This document shows positions 1 to 7,864 of a stretch of DNA of 64,000 bases, in pieces. Source of the DNA: Nocardioides marmoriginsengisoli (GTDB lineage: Bacteria > Actinomycetota > Actinomycetes > Propionibacteriales > Nocardioidaceae); NCBI RefSeq assembly GCF_003725695.1, contig NZ_RJSE01000009.1, positions 62,001 through 126,000 on the forward strand, read 5' to 3'. The notes under the pieces were generated by a model, which had not been told where the DNA came from, ran no database searches, and saw only the letters and a program-made list of their open reading frames with translations. Every line of letters starts with the position of its first letter. The stretch's first letter is position 1. The translations under genes and the position numbers were made by a program.

Positions 1-318
1 GGAGAACTGGCCGTCGACGGCCGCGACGAGCGCCTTCATCGGTCCGGTGAAGTCGGTGAGCCGGTACTGGTAGACCCCGGGCCGCTCCGCCTTCTTCAGG
101 GTCTCCAGGTTGCTGGTGCCGTCAGCGAGGACGACCGTGCGGGTCTGACCGACGGTCGCCCACGGTCCCTCCTGCCCGGTGCACTCCTTGATCGGCGGGA
201 TCACGCCGGCGCGGTGCGGGAAGAGCTCCTCCAGCGGAGCGTTCATGACGCCGTCGTAGGCCGCTTCGAGCGAGGCCGGTACGACGGTGGACGAGGAGAG
301 CAGGTACGGCGCGACCAT
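1..318 (-). CDS. SRPBCC (polyketide cyclase/START-like) family protein, 3' end outside window
   Basis: Only the N-terminal 106 residues are inside the window; the reading frame is still open at base 1. The start is ATG at 318 with AGGAG eight bases upstream. The protein opens with a beta strand, then the pattern V-x-A-S-L-E-A-A-Y leading into a helix, and later W-A-T-V-G-Q-T-R-T-V, which fits the first helix-grip elements of SRPBCC proteins that bind small hydrophobic ligands. The substrate cannot be read from the sequence. It is followed upstream by the convergently unrelated LCP gene on the same strand, about 57 bases away. The family call is from pattern only. Confidence 0.55.
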   Translation of the reverse strand, partial: MVAPYLLSSSTVVPASLEAAYDGVMNAPLEELFPHRAGVIPPIKECTGQEGPWATVGQTRTVVLADGTSNLETLKKAERPGVYQYRLTDFTGPMKALVAAVDGQFS

Positions 319-375
319 CGGATGCTCCTGGGGAGAGGGGATGCCGACCAGCCTAGGCGCTGCGTTCGGGCAGGA

Positions 376-1812
376 CTAGGAGACAGGTTGGTAGGCGCAG
401 TCGTCCTCGGCGTTGCTCGCCTTGCTCGGGGTCTCGTTCGACGACGGCGTGGACCCGTTGCCCGGGGTGCCGGTCGATCCCCCGGCGGACGGCTTCCGGA
501 CGGCGGGCTTCAGCGCGTTGGCGACCGCGGTCCGCATGAAGTCGAAGTCCGGGTTGTTCGGGTCGAACTCGGCGCTGCGCTCGAACCCGACGGCCTTGAT
601 CGGCTTGCTCTTCACCTTGCCGGCGAGGTCGACGAAGGCGGTCAGCAGCTTCTGCGGGATGTCGGTCCGGACGATCTCCTTGCTGGCCTTGGCCAGCCGG
701 GTGTAGCGCTTCAGCATCTTGGTCGGGCTGGCTTCCTTCGCGATCGCGTTGATCGCGCAGCGCTGCCGCTCCATCCGCTTGTAGTCGGTGGAGCCGTACC
801 GGCCACGGGTGAACCAGAGGGCGTTGAATCCGTTGAGGCGCTGGTTCGGGCCGGGCTCCAGGTAGGAATCCGGAGGGATGCCGGCGTCGGTGTTGCCGCC
901 GATCGGCACCCGCTCGTTGATGTTGACGGTGATCCCGCCGATCGCGTCGACGAGCTGGCGGAAGCCGGCGAGGTTGACCAGCACGTAGTAGTCGACCGGG
1001 ATGCCGAGGGCACCTGCGACGGCGAGCTTCACCGCGTCGGCGCCTTCGTTGGCGGTCTTGCCGAGCACTCCGGGGTGCACGGCAGGGACGTTGCGGTAGA
1101 CCGCGTTCAGGAAGTACTCGGCGTTGTCCGCCGTCCCGTTGGTGAAGCCGTTCGGGTACAGCGCGGCCAGCTTGGAGCCGGGCTTGAACGGCACGTCCTG
1201 CAGGTTGCGCGGCAGGCTGAACAGGACCGTCTTGCCGGTCCGGGTGTCGATGCTCGCCAGGATCACCGAGTCGGTGCGGACCCCCGGCCGGTGCACCGAC
1301 CCGTCACCGCCGAGGAGCAGCACGTTGACGCGCTTGCGGTTGCCCCACGGGTTCTCCTCGGTGGCGTCCTTCGGGGTGGTCGCACTCGAGTTCCCGCCGA
1401 AGACGGAATTGATCAGGTCCCGCTGGACGAGCGCGTACTGCGCTCCCTTGGCCATCGGCGCGGTGACCGCGAGGCACATCAGCATCACGCCGAGCGCTCC
1501 GGCGACCCGCATCCCCCGGGTGGCCGTGTGCGACCGGTTGAACGAGTAGACCCGCCAGATCAGCGCGATCCAGAGCACCCAGATTGCGGCCAGCACGACC
1601 ACGACCCAGAGCAGCGCGCTCGGGTTGAAGACCAGGTCCTTGATCGGCCCGGAGGCCACCTTGGCGAGCACGCCGCCGATCACACCGAGGATCAGGGCCG
1701 GGACCAGCGTCACCACGAGGGCACGCTTCAGCGCCGTACCGACCTGGTCGGGACGGGCCGCCTTGTGCCGCCCCTGACGGTGCGTCGGGGCGTGCCGAGA
1801 ACCCCTGGACAC
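376..1812 (-). CDS. LytR-CpsA-Psr (LCP) family cell-wall glycopolymer ligase
   Basis: A 478-residue membrane protein. The N-terminal part has a basic cytoplasmic tail and three hydrophobic segments (about residues 30-50, 62-85 and 102-122). The extracytoplasmic LCP domain follows, with the family hallmarks VNVLLLGGDG, an arginine/aspartate pair in RTDSVILASID, and FSLPRNLQD. LCP enzymes transfer undecaprenyl-linked glycopolymers (teichoic acid-like or arabinogalactan-like) onto peptidoglycan. The C-terminus is a Gly/Ser/Thr-rich tail of about 50 residues. The GTG start at 1812 has no Shine-Dalgarno sequence, but a TAGGCT hexamer ends seven bases before it, which suggests a leaderless mRNA. 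Family assignment is firm; the exact polymer is unknown. Confidence 0.9.
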   Translation of the reverse strand: MSRGSRHAPTHRQGRHKAARPDQVGTALKRALVVTLVPALILGVIGGVLAKVASGPIKDLVFNPSALLWVVVVLAAIWVLWIALIWRVYSFNRSHTATRGMRVAGALGVMLMCLAVTAPMAKGAQYALVQRDLINSVFGGNSSATTPKDATEENPWGNRKRVNVLLLGGDGSVHRPGVRTDSVILASIDTRTGKTVLFSLPRNLQDVPFKPGSKLAALYPNGFTNGTADNAEYFLNAVYRNVPAVHPGVLGKTANEGADAVKLAVAGALGIPVDYYVLVNLAGFRQLVDAIGGITVNINERVPIGGNTDAGIPPDSYLEPGPNQRLNGFNALWFTRGRYGSTDYKRMERQRCAINAIAKEASPTKMLKRYTRLAKASKEIVRTDIPQKLLTAFVDLAGKVKSKPIKAVGFERSAEFDPNNPDFDFMRTAVANALKPAVRKPSAGGSTGTPGNGSTPSSNETPSKASNAEDDCAYQPVS

Positions 1813-1819
1813 GCGCTAG

Positions 1820-1825
1820 AGCCTA
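1820..1825 (-). promoter_or_regulatory. -10 element TAGGCT of the LCP gene (leaderless type)
   Basis: On the minus strand TAGGCT is followed by seven bases and the GTG start at 1812. No ribosome binding site lies between them. The spacing places the transcription start at or next to the start codon. Confidence 0.5.
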
Positions 1826-1882
1826 GGCGCTCAGGCAAATCCGCTCAGCCGGTTCGGCGGAGACGGTCCGATTCCAGGCGGG

Positions 1883-3433
1883 TCAGTCGACCAGTTCGCG
1901 CTTCAGGATCTTCCCGGTGGCCGTCATCGGCAGCGCGTCGACGAACGCGACGATGCGCGGGTACTTGTACGCCGCCATCTGCTCCTTGCCCCACGCGACC
2001 AGCTCGTCCTCGGTGATCGCGGCGCCGGCGTTGCGGATCACGAACGCCTTCACCTCCTCGCCGTGCGACTCGTGCGGGATGCCGACGACGGCGGCCAGCG
2101 AGACGTCGGGGTGCGTCATCAGCACCTCTTCGATCTCGCGCGGGTACACGTTGTAGCCGCCGCGGATGATCATGTCCTTGGAGCGGTCGACGATGTAGTA
2201 GAAACCGTCCTCGTCACGACGGGCGAGGTCCCCGGAGCGGAACCAGCCGTCCTTCATCACCTCGGCGGTCGCCTCGGGCCGGTTGAGGTAGCCCTTCATG
2301 ATGTTGTGGCCGCGGATCGCGATCTCGCCGATCGCGTCGGCGCCCTCGACCTCGTTCCAGTCCTCGTCGATCAGCTTGCACTCGACGCCCCAGATCGGGA
2401 TCCCGATCGAGCCGGGACGCGGTTCGCGATCCGGGTCGGAGAAGGTGGCCACCGGCGAGGTCTCCGAGAGGCCGTAGCCCTCCAGGATGGTGACGCCCAG
2501 CGTCTCCTTGACGTTCTTGATGATCTCCACCGGCAGGCTGGCGCCGCCGGAGACGCCGATCCGCAGGTTCTTCGCGATCTTCGCGACGTCCACGCTCTCG
2601 TCGAAGGCGCCGAGCAGGCCCCACCACATCGTCGGAACCCCGGCGAAGAAGGTGACCTCCTCGGACTGGAGCAGGCTGATCGCGGGACCCGCCTCGAACC
2701 GCGGCAGCAGCACCAGGGTCGCTCCCATCGAGAAGCCGGCGTTCATCTGCACCGACGACCCGAACGAGTGGAACAGCGGCAGCGTCACCAGGTGCACGTC
2801 GCTCCCGGGCTTCGAGCCGAAGAGCCGGTTGCAGGTCAGCGCGTTCATCACCAGGTTGGTGTGCGAGAGCTCGGCTCCCTTCGGCTGCCCGGTCGTCCCC
2901 GAGGTGTAGAGGATCACCGCGGTGGCGGTCTCGTCACCGAGGACGGCCTCGAAGACCGGGGACTTGCCGGCGAGCGCCTCGGTGAGCGTCCGGGCGCCGG
3001 GGACCGGGGACGGCGCGGCAGGGTCGGCGGTGATCACGATGAACTCGGGACGGCTGGCGGCGCCCTCGACGCCGACGGCGCCCTCGGCACCCATCGGCAG
3101 GTCAGGGGTGCCCTGGAAGCAGAAGTAGACCTTCGCGTCGGAGTCGTCGAGGTAGTAGGTGACCTCGCGCCCCTTGTTCAGCACGTTCATCGGCACCACA
3201 ACGGCGCCGGCCTTGAGGATGCCGTAGTAGATGATCGGGAAGTACGGCAGGTTCGGGCAGGTCAGCGCGACCTTGTCGCCGGGCGCGACACCCAGCTCGA
3301 CCAGCAGGTTGGCGACCTGGTTGGCGGCACCGTTGACCTGGGCGTAGGTCAGCCGGGTCTCGCCGAGCACCAGGGCGTCCCGGTCGGGGTAGCGGCGGGC
3401 GGAGTCCTCGAGGAAGATCGACAGATTCAGCAT
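1883..3433 (-). CDS. Acyl-CoA synthetase (long-chain fatty-acid-CoA ligase type)
   Basis: A 516-residue member of the ANL superfamily. It activates a carboxylic acid to an acyl-adenylate and then to the CoA thioester. Visible motifs are the P-loop-like YTSGTTGQPKGAELSH (about 175-190), the YGLSETSP A5 motif (about 320), GWFRSGDLARRDEDG with the ribose-binding aspartate (about 396), the hinge D-R-S-K-D-M-I-I-R-G-G-Y-N-V-Y-P, and the catalytic lysine in TATGKILKREL near the C-terminus. The length is typical for FadD-like enzymes. The chain length or aromatic nature of the substrate is not evident. It starts with ATG at 3433 behind a TAGGTT hexamer, without a ribosome binding site. Confidence 0.88.
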   Translation of the reverse strand: MLNLSIFLEDSARRYPDRDALVLGETRLTYAQVNGAANQVANLLVELGVAPGDKVALTCPNLPYFPIIYYGILKAGAVVVPMNVLNKGREVTYYLDDSDAKVYFCFQGTPDLPMGAEGAVGVEGAASRPEFIVITADPAAPSPVPGARTLTEALAGKSPVFEAVLGDETATAVILYTSGTTGQPKGAELSHTNLVMNALTCNRLFGSKPGSDVHLVTLPLFHSFGSSVQMNAGFSMGATLVLLPRFEAGPAISLLQSEEVTFFAGVPTMWWGLLGAFDESVDVAKIAKNLRIGVSGGASLPVEIIKNVKETLGVTILEGYGLSETSPVATFSDPDREPRPGSIGIPIWGVECKLIDEDWNEVEGADAIGEIAIRGHNIMKGYLNRPEATAEVMKDGWFRSGDLARRDEDGFYYIVDRSKDMIIRGGYNVYPREIEEVLMTHPDVSLAAVVGIPHESHGEEVKAFVIRNAGAAITEDELVAWGKEQMAAYKYPRIVAFVDALPMTATGKILKRELVD

Positions 3434-3439
3434 GGGGTA

Positions 3440-3445
3440 AACCTA
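3440..3445 (-). promoter_or_regulatory. -10 element TAGGTT of the acyl-CoA synthetase gene
   Basis: TAGGTT on the minus strand is separated from the ATG at 3433 by six bases (TACCCC). This fits a leaderless transcript. Confidence 0.5.
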
Positions 3446-3554
3446 GCCACCATCCTGGTCCGCGTCTTTGACAGGAGGCGACAACTTTCGGCGCGACCGT
3501 TGGACACCGGTCATCATCCTCACCATCAAGCCCGCGCGGGCCTGTGGAAAACCC

Positions 3555-4454
3555 TCAGAACTTCTCGCCGGTGAGGATCTCGTACGCCTCGACGTACCGG
3601 GCCCGGGTGTGCGCGATCACGCTCTCCGGCAGCGCCGGCGGCCGGTCCCCGGACGCGCGGTCCCACCCGCTCTCGGCGGAGGTCAGCCAGTCCCGCACGA
3701 TCTGCTTGTCGTACGACGCCTGCGCCCGGCCGGGCTCCCACTCCGCCGCCGGCCAGAACCGGCTGGAGTCCGGGGTGAGCACCTCGTCGGCGAGCACGAT
3801 GGTCGTGTCGCTGCGGGCACCGAACTCGAACTTGGTGTCGGCCAGGATGATTCCCTGCTCGCGGGCGATCTCCTCGGCGCGGCCGTAGATCGTGAGGGTG
3901 AGCTCGCGCAGCGCCGCCGCGGTCTCCGCACCGACGGCGCCGACCACCGCGTCGTAGGAGACGTTCTCGTCGTGGTCGCCGACGGCAGCCTTGCTCGCCG
4001 GGGTGAAGATCGGTGCCGGCAGGCGGCTGCCGTCCTCGAGCCCGGCCGGAAGGGAGATCCCGCAGACCTCGCCGGTGGCGCGGTAGTCCAGCAGCCCCGA
4101 CCCGGTCAGGTATCCCCGGGCGACGCACTCGACCGGGAACATCGCGAGCTCCTCGCAGAGCACCGCGCGACCGGCGACCGCCGCCGGGACGTCGGTCGAG
4201 ACGACGTGGTGGGGCACCGTCGAGGCCAGCTGGTCGAACCACCACAGCGACATCCGGGTGAGGATGGCGCCCTTGTCCGGGATGGTGCTGTCCAGCACGA
4301 AGTCGTACGCCGAGATCCGGTCGCTGGCCACCATCAGCAGCCGCCCGGCGTGCTCCCCGGAGACCATCCGGTAGAGGTCGCGGACCTTCCCGGAGTGCAG
4401 GTGCTCGGCACCTTCGATGACGGGTGCGTCAGGGATGTTCAGATCGCCACTCAC
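3555..4454 (-). CDS. purC: Phosphoribosylaminoimidazole-succinocarboxamide synthase (SAICAR synthase)
   Basis: A 299-residue enzyme of de novo purine synthesis. It joins CAIR and aspartate with ATP to give SAICAR. The N-terminal lobe shows GKVRDLYR, the nucleotide-binding strand, and the signature SDRISAYDFVLDSTIPDKG. Further on come SGLLDYRATGEVCG and a conserved core ending ARYVEAYEILTGEKF. The length matches the long actinobacterial form. The product feeds PurB, encoded at 14.2-15.6 kb. Translation starts at GTG 4454 without a Shine-Dalgarno sequence; the promoter and start region lies in a 23-base direct repeat (see separate entry). Confidence 0.95.
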   Translation of the reverse strand: MSGDLNIPDAPVIEGAEHLHSGKVRDLYRMVSGEHAGRLLMVASDRISAYDFVLDSTIPDKGAILTRMSLWWFDQLASTVPHHVVSTDVPAAVAGRAVLCEELAMFPVECVARGYLTGSGLLDYRATGEVCGISLPAGLEDGSRLPAPIFTPASKAAVGDHDENVSYDAVVGAVGAETAAALRELTLTIYGRAEEIAREQGIILADTKFEFGARSDTTIVLADEVLTPDSSRFWPAAEWEPGRAQASYDKQIVRDWLTSAESGWDRASGDRPPALPESVIAHTRARYVEAYEILTGEKF

Positions 4455-4506
4455 GCGTGGAGCCTATCTAGCGCAGCGAGGACCACGCGTGGAGCCTATC
4501 GAGCGC
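4452..4506 (-). repeat. Direct repeat duplicating the purC -10/start region
   Basis: Two 23-base copies, 4452-4474 and 4484-4506, differ at one base and are offset by 32 bases. On the minus strand each copy reads GATAGGCTCCACGCGTG. It holds a TAGGCT hexamer (4461-4466 and 4493-4498) six bases before a GTG. The GTG of the inner copy is the purC start codon. The outer copy therefore looks like a second, duplicated leaderless promoter. Confidence 0.75.
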
Positions 4507-4512
4507 CCGAGA

Positions 4513-5001
4513 TCAGTCCCCCACCTGCCCGACCTGGTAACCGAGCACGCATCCGTCCCGACCGTCCGCCTCGGCCTCGACGATGACGGCGTACCCGGGC
4601 TTGGTGAGCTGCGCCTGCCGCGTCCCTCCGGCCGCCGTCTCGCCCTGCTTGGTCCAGCCCTCCTCGACCAGCTTCACGATCGCCTCCTCGAAGCAGCCGG
4701 CGACGGCCTGGCGGACCGTCACGTGGAAGCTCCAGCCCTTGCGCCCCTCCTCGCCGCTGCTGGACCGATCGGTCACCGTGCCCGCGACCACCGGGAACGC
4801 GGCCGGCAGGTCGCTGGGCAGCCCGGGGCGGAGCGTTCCGGCCGAGGTCGGGGACGCCGTCGGCGTACCGGTCCCGCTCGGTGCGCTGCTGGGAGCCGGC
4901 TCCGGCGACGCCTTCCGGTTCTCGTCACCGCCGCAGCCGACGACGCCGAAGGCGAGGGCGAGCACGAGCGCGCCGATCGCGCGACCGCGGGTTCGAGGCA
5001 T
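4513..5001 (-). CDS. Secreted lipoprotein of unknown function
   Basis: A 162-residue protein. A short basic start and hydrophobic core end in the lipobox V-V-G-C, so Cys at about residue 23 should be lipidated and the protein anchored outside the membrane. A Ser/Pro/Thr-rich linker of about 35 residues follows, then a compact domain of about 100 residues with KGWSFHVTVRQAVAGCFEEA and a second cysteine pair (one in the helix, one in DGCVLGYQVG). No family is recognised. ATG at 5001 follows TACGCT by six bases, so the mRNA is probably leaderless. The promoter abuts the stop codon of the MFS gene. Confidence 0.75.
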   Translation of the reverse strand: MPRTRGRAIGALVLALAFGVVGCGGDENRKASPEPAPSSAPSGTGTPTASPTSAGTLRPGLPSDLPAAFPVVAGTVTDRSSSGEEGRKGWSFHVTVRQAVAGCFEEAIVKLVEEGWTKQGETAAGGTRQAQLTKPGYAVIVEAEADGRDGCVLGYQVGQVGD

Positions 5002-5007
5002 GGCTGG

Positions 5008-5013
5008 AGCGTA
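5008..5013 (-). promoter_or_regulatory. -10 element TACGCT of the lipoprotein gene
   Basis: TACGCT lies six bases before the ATG at 5001 on the minus strand. It sits between that gene and the MFS stop codon at 5015-5017. Confidence 0.45.
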
Positions 5014-5014
5014 C

Positions 5015-6313
5015 TCAGATCAGCCCGGACTGAGCCGCCCATTCGTCCGGGTCGTCGACGCGCAGCCGCGCCCGGGCCTTGATCCGGTAGCGCACGATCT
5101 GGACCAGGCCGATCGCCCAGAGCAGGTACTGGAAGCTCATCGCCCAGCGGAACGCGTCGGGCGAGTAGTCGGTCGACGCTCCCGGCGTCCGCCAGTCGAG
5201 GATCAGGCCGATCGCGATCACCAGGATCAGGCTGGCGAAGAAGCCCGCCTGGTTGATGATCCCGGTGGCGCTGGCCAGGCGGTGCGGCGGGTTCGAGGTC
5301 CGGCCCAGGTCGAACCCGATCACCGAGGCCGGGCCGCCGATCCCGGTGACCACCACCAGCACCACCAGCACCGGTAGCGGCGCCTCCCCCGGCCACGCCA
5401 GGACCACGGTCCAGACCGCGACGATCGCTACCAGGATCGAGAGCACCAGGGTCGAGCGGTGCCAGGGCAGCAGCGTGATCCGCCAGCCGATCAGCGGGCC
5501 GGCGGCCATCATCGCGACCACCATCACGGTCAGCAGGAGGCCGGCGGCGTGCTCGCTGAGACCCTCGCCCTTGACCAGGAACGGGAACCCCCAGAGCAGG
5601 CCGAGCACGGTCGCGCTGAACTGGGTGCTGAAGTGCATCCAGAACCCGAGCCGGGTGCCGGGATGGCTCCAGGAGTCGGCGAGGCTGCGCCGGATCGCGG
5701 CCGGCCGCATCGCCGGACCGCGGAGGTTGCGCGCGTCGGGAGCGTCGTGGACGACCAGCAGCAGTGCCGCGGTCATCACGATGCCGAGCGACGCGGCGAC
5801 CAGGTACGACTTGGTCCACCCCAGGTTGCTCAGCGCCCAGGTCATCGGCACCGCGGCGGTGATCGCGCCGAGCTGGCCGATCAGGCCGGTGACCTGGATC
5901 ATCACCGGGATCCGCCGCGGGGCGAACCAGGTGCTCACCAGCCGGAGCACGCAGATGAACGTCATCGCGTCGCCGAGACCGACGAAGAGCCGCGCCAGCA
6001 GCGCCAGCGGGTAGGTGTCGGCGAAGGCGAACCCGGCCTGGGCGCCGGTGAGCAGGACCGCGCCCGAGGCCAGCACCGCCCGGGAGCCGAACCGGTCGAC
6101 GAGCAGGCCGACGGGGATCTGCATCAGTGCGTAGACCAGCAGCTGGAGCATCGTGAAGGTCGCGAGCTGGGACGCCGAGATGTCGAACCGCTCGGTCGCC
6201 GCCAGGCCCGCGACGGCCAGCGAGGACCGGTGGAACACGGCCAGCATGTAGACGCCGACCGCGACCACCCAGATGGCGCCGGCGCGGTCTGCTGCCGGCG
6301 GTCGGGAGGTCAC
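5015..6313 (-). CDS. Major facilitator superfamily (MFS) transporter
   Basis: A 432-residue integral membrane protein with about twelve hydrophobic segments. The first half shows the MFS loop motif as GLLVDRFGSRAVL after TM2. The central cytoplasmic loop is short, and the C-terminus is basic (RYRIKARARLR). The chosen start is GTG at 6313 (VTSRPPAADRAGAIW). A longer frame reaches 6457 but would add 48 residues of atypical Arg/Cys-rich sequence and overlap the divergent sigma-factor gene. The substrate is not evident. It is the first gene left of the divergent junction at 6314-6429. Confidence 0.8.
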   Translation of the reverse strand: MTSRPPAADRAGAIWVVAVGVYMLAVFHRSSLAVAGLAATERFDISASQLATFTMLQLLVYALMQIPVGLLVDRFGSRAVLASGAVLLTGAQAGFAFADTYPLALLARLFVGLGDAMTFICVLRLVSTWFAPRRIPVMIQVTGLIGQLGAITAAVPMTWALSNLGWTKSYLVAASLGIVMTAALLLVVHDAPDARNLRGPAMRPAAIRRSLADSWSHPGTRLGFWMHFSTQFSATVLGLLWGFPFLVKGEGLSEHAAGLLLTVMVVAMMAAGPLIGWRITLLPWHRSTLVLSILVAIVAVWTVVLAWPGEAPLPVLVVLVVVTGIGGPASVIGFDLGRTSNPPHRLASATGIINQAGFFASLILVIAIGLILDWRTPGASTDYSPDAFRWAMSFQYLLWAIGLVQIVRYRIKARARLRVDDPDEWAAQSGLI

Positions 6314-6429
6314 GGGTCCATCGTCCCAGAGCGCGCGCCGAGGGCGAAAACAGGCAATTCGGCGCATCCGCGGGGCCGCTGCGTCGGCGCACGCTGGACG
6401 GGCACCAGTCCCGACGAGACAGAGCCCGT

Positions 6430-7293
6430 ATGACGATCCTGCCCGCTGCACCCGCACCCATCGACCTGCACGACCTCACCGACCCCGAGTGCCTGGACCT
6501 GGTCCGCTCCGGCGACCTGGACGCCTTCACCGAGCTGTACCGGCGGCACCACTCCGCCGTGCTCCGCATCGCCGCCGCGATCGCCGGTCCCGGTCAGGCC
6601 GCCGACCTGACCGCCGAGGCCTTCACCCGCGCCTTCGCACTGCTGCGCCGCGGCCGGGGCCCCGAGCTCGCGCTGCGCTCCTACCTCGTCACCACGATCC
6701 GCAACTCGTACTACGACGCTTCGGCCAAGGGCCGCCGGTTGCTCCTGGTCGACGACCTCGCCGGTCTCGACCGGCTCGCCCCGGCCCACGAACCGTGGGA
6801 CGACCTGATCGAGGACCAGCTCGTCGCCGACGCCTTCGCCTCCCTTCCGGACCGGTGGCGCCGGGCGCTGTGGCTGACCGCGGTCGAGGGCCGCAGCACC
6901 GCCGAGGCTGCCGAGATCATCGGGATCAGTCCGTCCGCCGTCGCCCAGCTCACCTTCCGGGCCCGCGAGGCGCTGCGGGTCGCGTACCTCGCGCAGCACA
7001 CGAACGCCCGCGCCGCGGACGGCTGCCGTCGGATCGCCGGCCTGCTCCCCGGCTACGTGCGCGGGTCAGAGGCCCGGCGCGGCCTGGTCGAGGCACACCT
7101 GGTCGGCTGCGCGACCTGCGCCGCGACCGTCGCGGAGCTGCGGAGCATCGGCGCCGGGATGGTTTCTGGGAGACGATGCCCGCATGTGGAACGACATGAT
7201 GAACCTGGACCTTCCGGTGGCCGAGAAGGTGATCCGCACGATCGCGGTCTACCTGGTGCTCGCCGTCCTGATCCGGCTGGCCGGCAAGCGTGA
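6430..7293 (+). CDS. ECF-type RNA polymerase sigma factor with C-terminal zinc-finger (anti-sigma-like) tail
   Basis: A 287-residue protein. Region 2 is at about residues 25-95 (DLDAFTELYRRHHSAVLRIA) and region 4 at about 138-190 (LPDRWRRALWLTAVEG, then helix-turn-helix STAEAAEIIGISPSAVAQL). After region 4 comes a cysteine-containing segment with H223-x3-C227-x2-C230, the signature of zinc-binding anti-sigma domains (zf-HC2). In many actinobacterial fusions this finger is followed by a membrane helix. Here it is followed only by a Pro/Arg/Gly-rich tail of about 45 residues. The last 36 of those lie on the coding region of the next gene in another frame. This suggests a C-terminal truncation or a natural out-of-frame overlap. 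Confidence 0.82.
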   Translation: MTILPAAPAPIDLHDLTDPECLDLVRSGDLDAFTELYRRHHSAVLRIAAAIAGPGQAADLTAEAFTRAFALLRRGRGPELALRSYLVTTIRNSYYDASAKGRRLLLVDDLAGLDRLAPAHEPWDDLIEDQLVADAFASLPDRWRRALWLTAVEGRSTAEAAEIIGISPSAVAQLTFRAREALRVAYLAQHTNARAADGCRRIAGLLPGYVRGSEARRGLVEAHLVGCATCAATVAELRSIGAGMVSGRRCPHVERHDEPGPSGGREGDPHDRGLPGARRPDPAGRQA

Positions 7294-7735
7294 CCTGGCC
7301 CAGCTCAACGCTTTCGACCTGGTCGTGATGCTGCTGGTCAGCAACGTCGTCCAGAACGCGATCATCGGCCCGGACAACACCCTCCTCGGGGGTGTCATCG
7401 GCGCGGTCGTCCTGATCGGCTTCAACGCCGTCGTGGTCCGGCTGACCCGGCGCAGCGATGCCGTCGCCCGGGTGGTGGAGGGCACCCCGACCGTGATCGC
7501 CGAGAACGGCAGCTGGGATCTCGACGCGCTCCGGCACGAGGGCCTGCGCCAGGCGGATGCGGACGCGGCACTGCGACGGCAGAACGCGAACGGCGTCGCC
7601 GACGTGGAGCTGGCCACGATCGAACCGGGCGGTGCGATCGTCGCGACCCTGCGCGCCGATCTGCAGTCGGCGACCCGCGCCGACGTGGCCCGGCTCGAGG
7701 CCAAGCTGGACCGGCTGCTGGCCGCGGGGACCTGA
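7184..7735 (+). CDS. DUF421 (YetF-like) membrane protein
   Basis: A 183-residue protein with an N-terminal set of about three hydrophobic segments (residues 14-32, 43-60 and 65-80), containing RLAGKRDLAQLNAFDLVVML. A soluble YetF domain follows (GTPTVIAENGSWDLDAL and ATIEPGGAIVATL) and a short C-terminal helix. Family members are membrane proteins of poorly known role. The start at 7184 (ATG) lies 110 bases inside the sigma-factor reading frame. Another Met four codons later would barely reduce the overlap. A strong hairpin at 7832-7859 follows the gene. Confidence 0.82.
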   Translation: MWNDMMNLDLPVAEKVIRTIAVYLVLAVLIRLAGKRDLAQLNAFDLVVMLLVSNVVQNAIIGPDNTLLGGVIGAVVLIGFNAVVVRLTRRSDAVARVVEGTPTVIAENGSWDLDALRHEGLRQADADAALRRQNANGVADVELATIEPGGAIVATLRADLQSATRADVARLEAKLDRLLAAGT

Positions 7736-7831
7736 GCCCGGCCGGACTCTGGCGGAGCGGTCGGTTGCTCGGGCCGGTGCCCGGTCCGACCAGGTCCGGC
7801 CCCGCTGACCTGACCGGTGACGAGCCCGTCA

Positions 7832-7859
7832 TCGGGGTGCCCGGGCACGGGCACCCCGA
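7832..7859. terminator. Bidirectional terminator hairpin between convergent genes
   Basis: A perfect 11-base inverted repeat, TCGGGGTGCCC at 7832-7842 and GGGCACCCCGA at 7849-7859, with a six-base loop. It sits six bases beyond the stop of the minus-strand secreted protein and about 100 bases after the DUF421 gene. There is no U-tract, as is common in actinobacteria. Confidence 0.75.
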
Positions 7860-7864
7860 CGATC

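Noticed and set aside
3434-3554. TGTGGAAAA and neighbouring short palindromes between the acyl-CoA ligase and purC
   Set aside because: The pattern is short and matches no known operator; the stretch is ordinary intergenic sequence with the ligase promoter.
5015-6457. Longer start of the MFS transporter at 6457
   Set aside because: It would add 48 residues rich in Arg and Cys that do not look like a transporter N-terminus, and it would overlap the divergent sigma gene. GTG 6313 fits the family.
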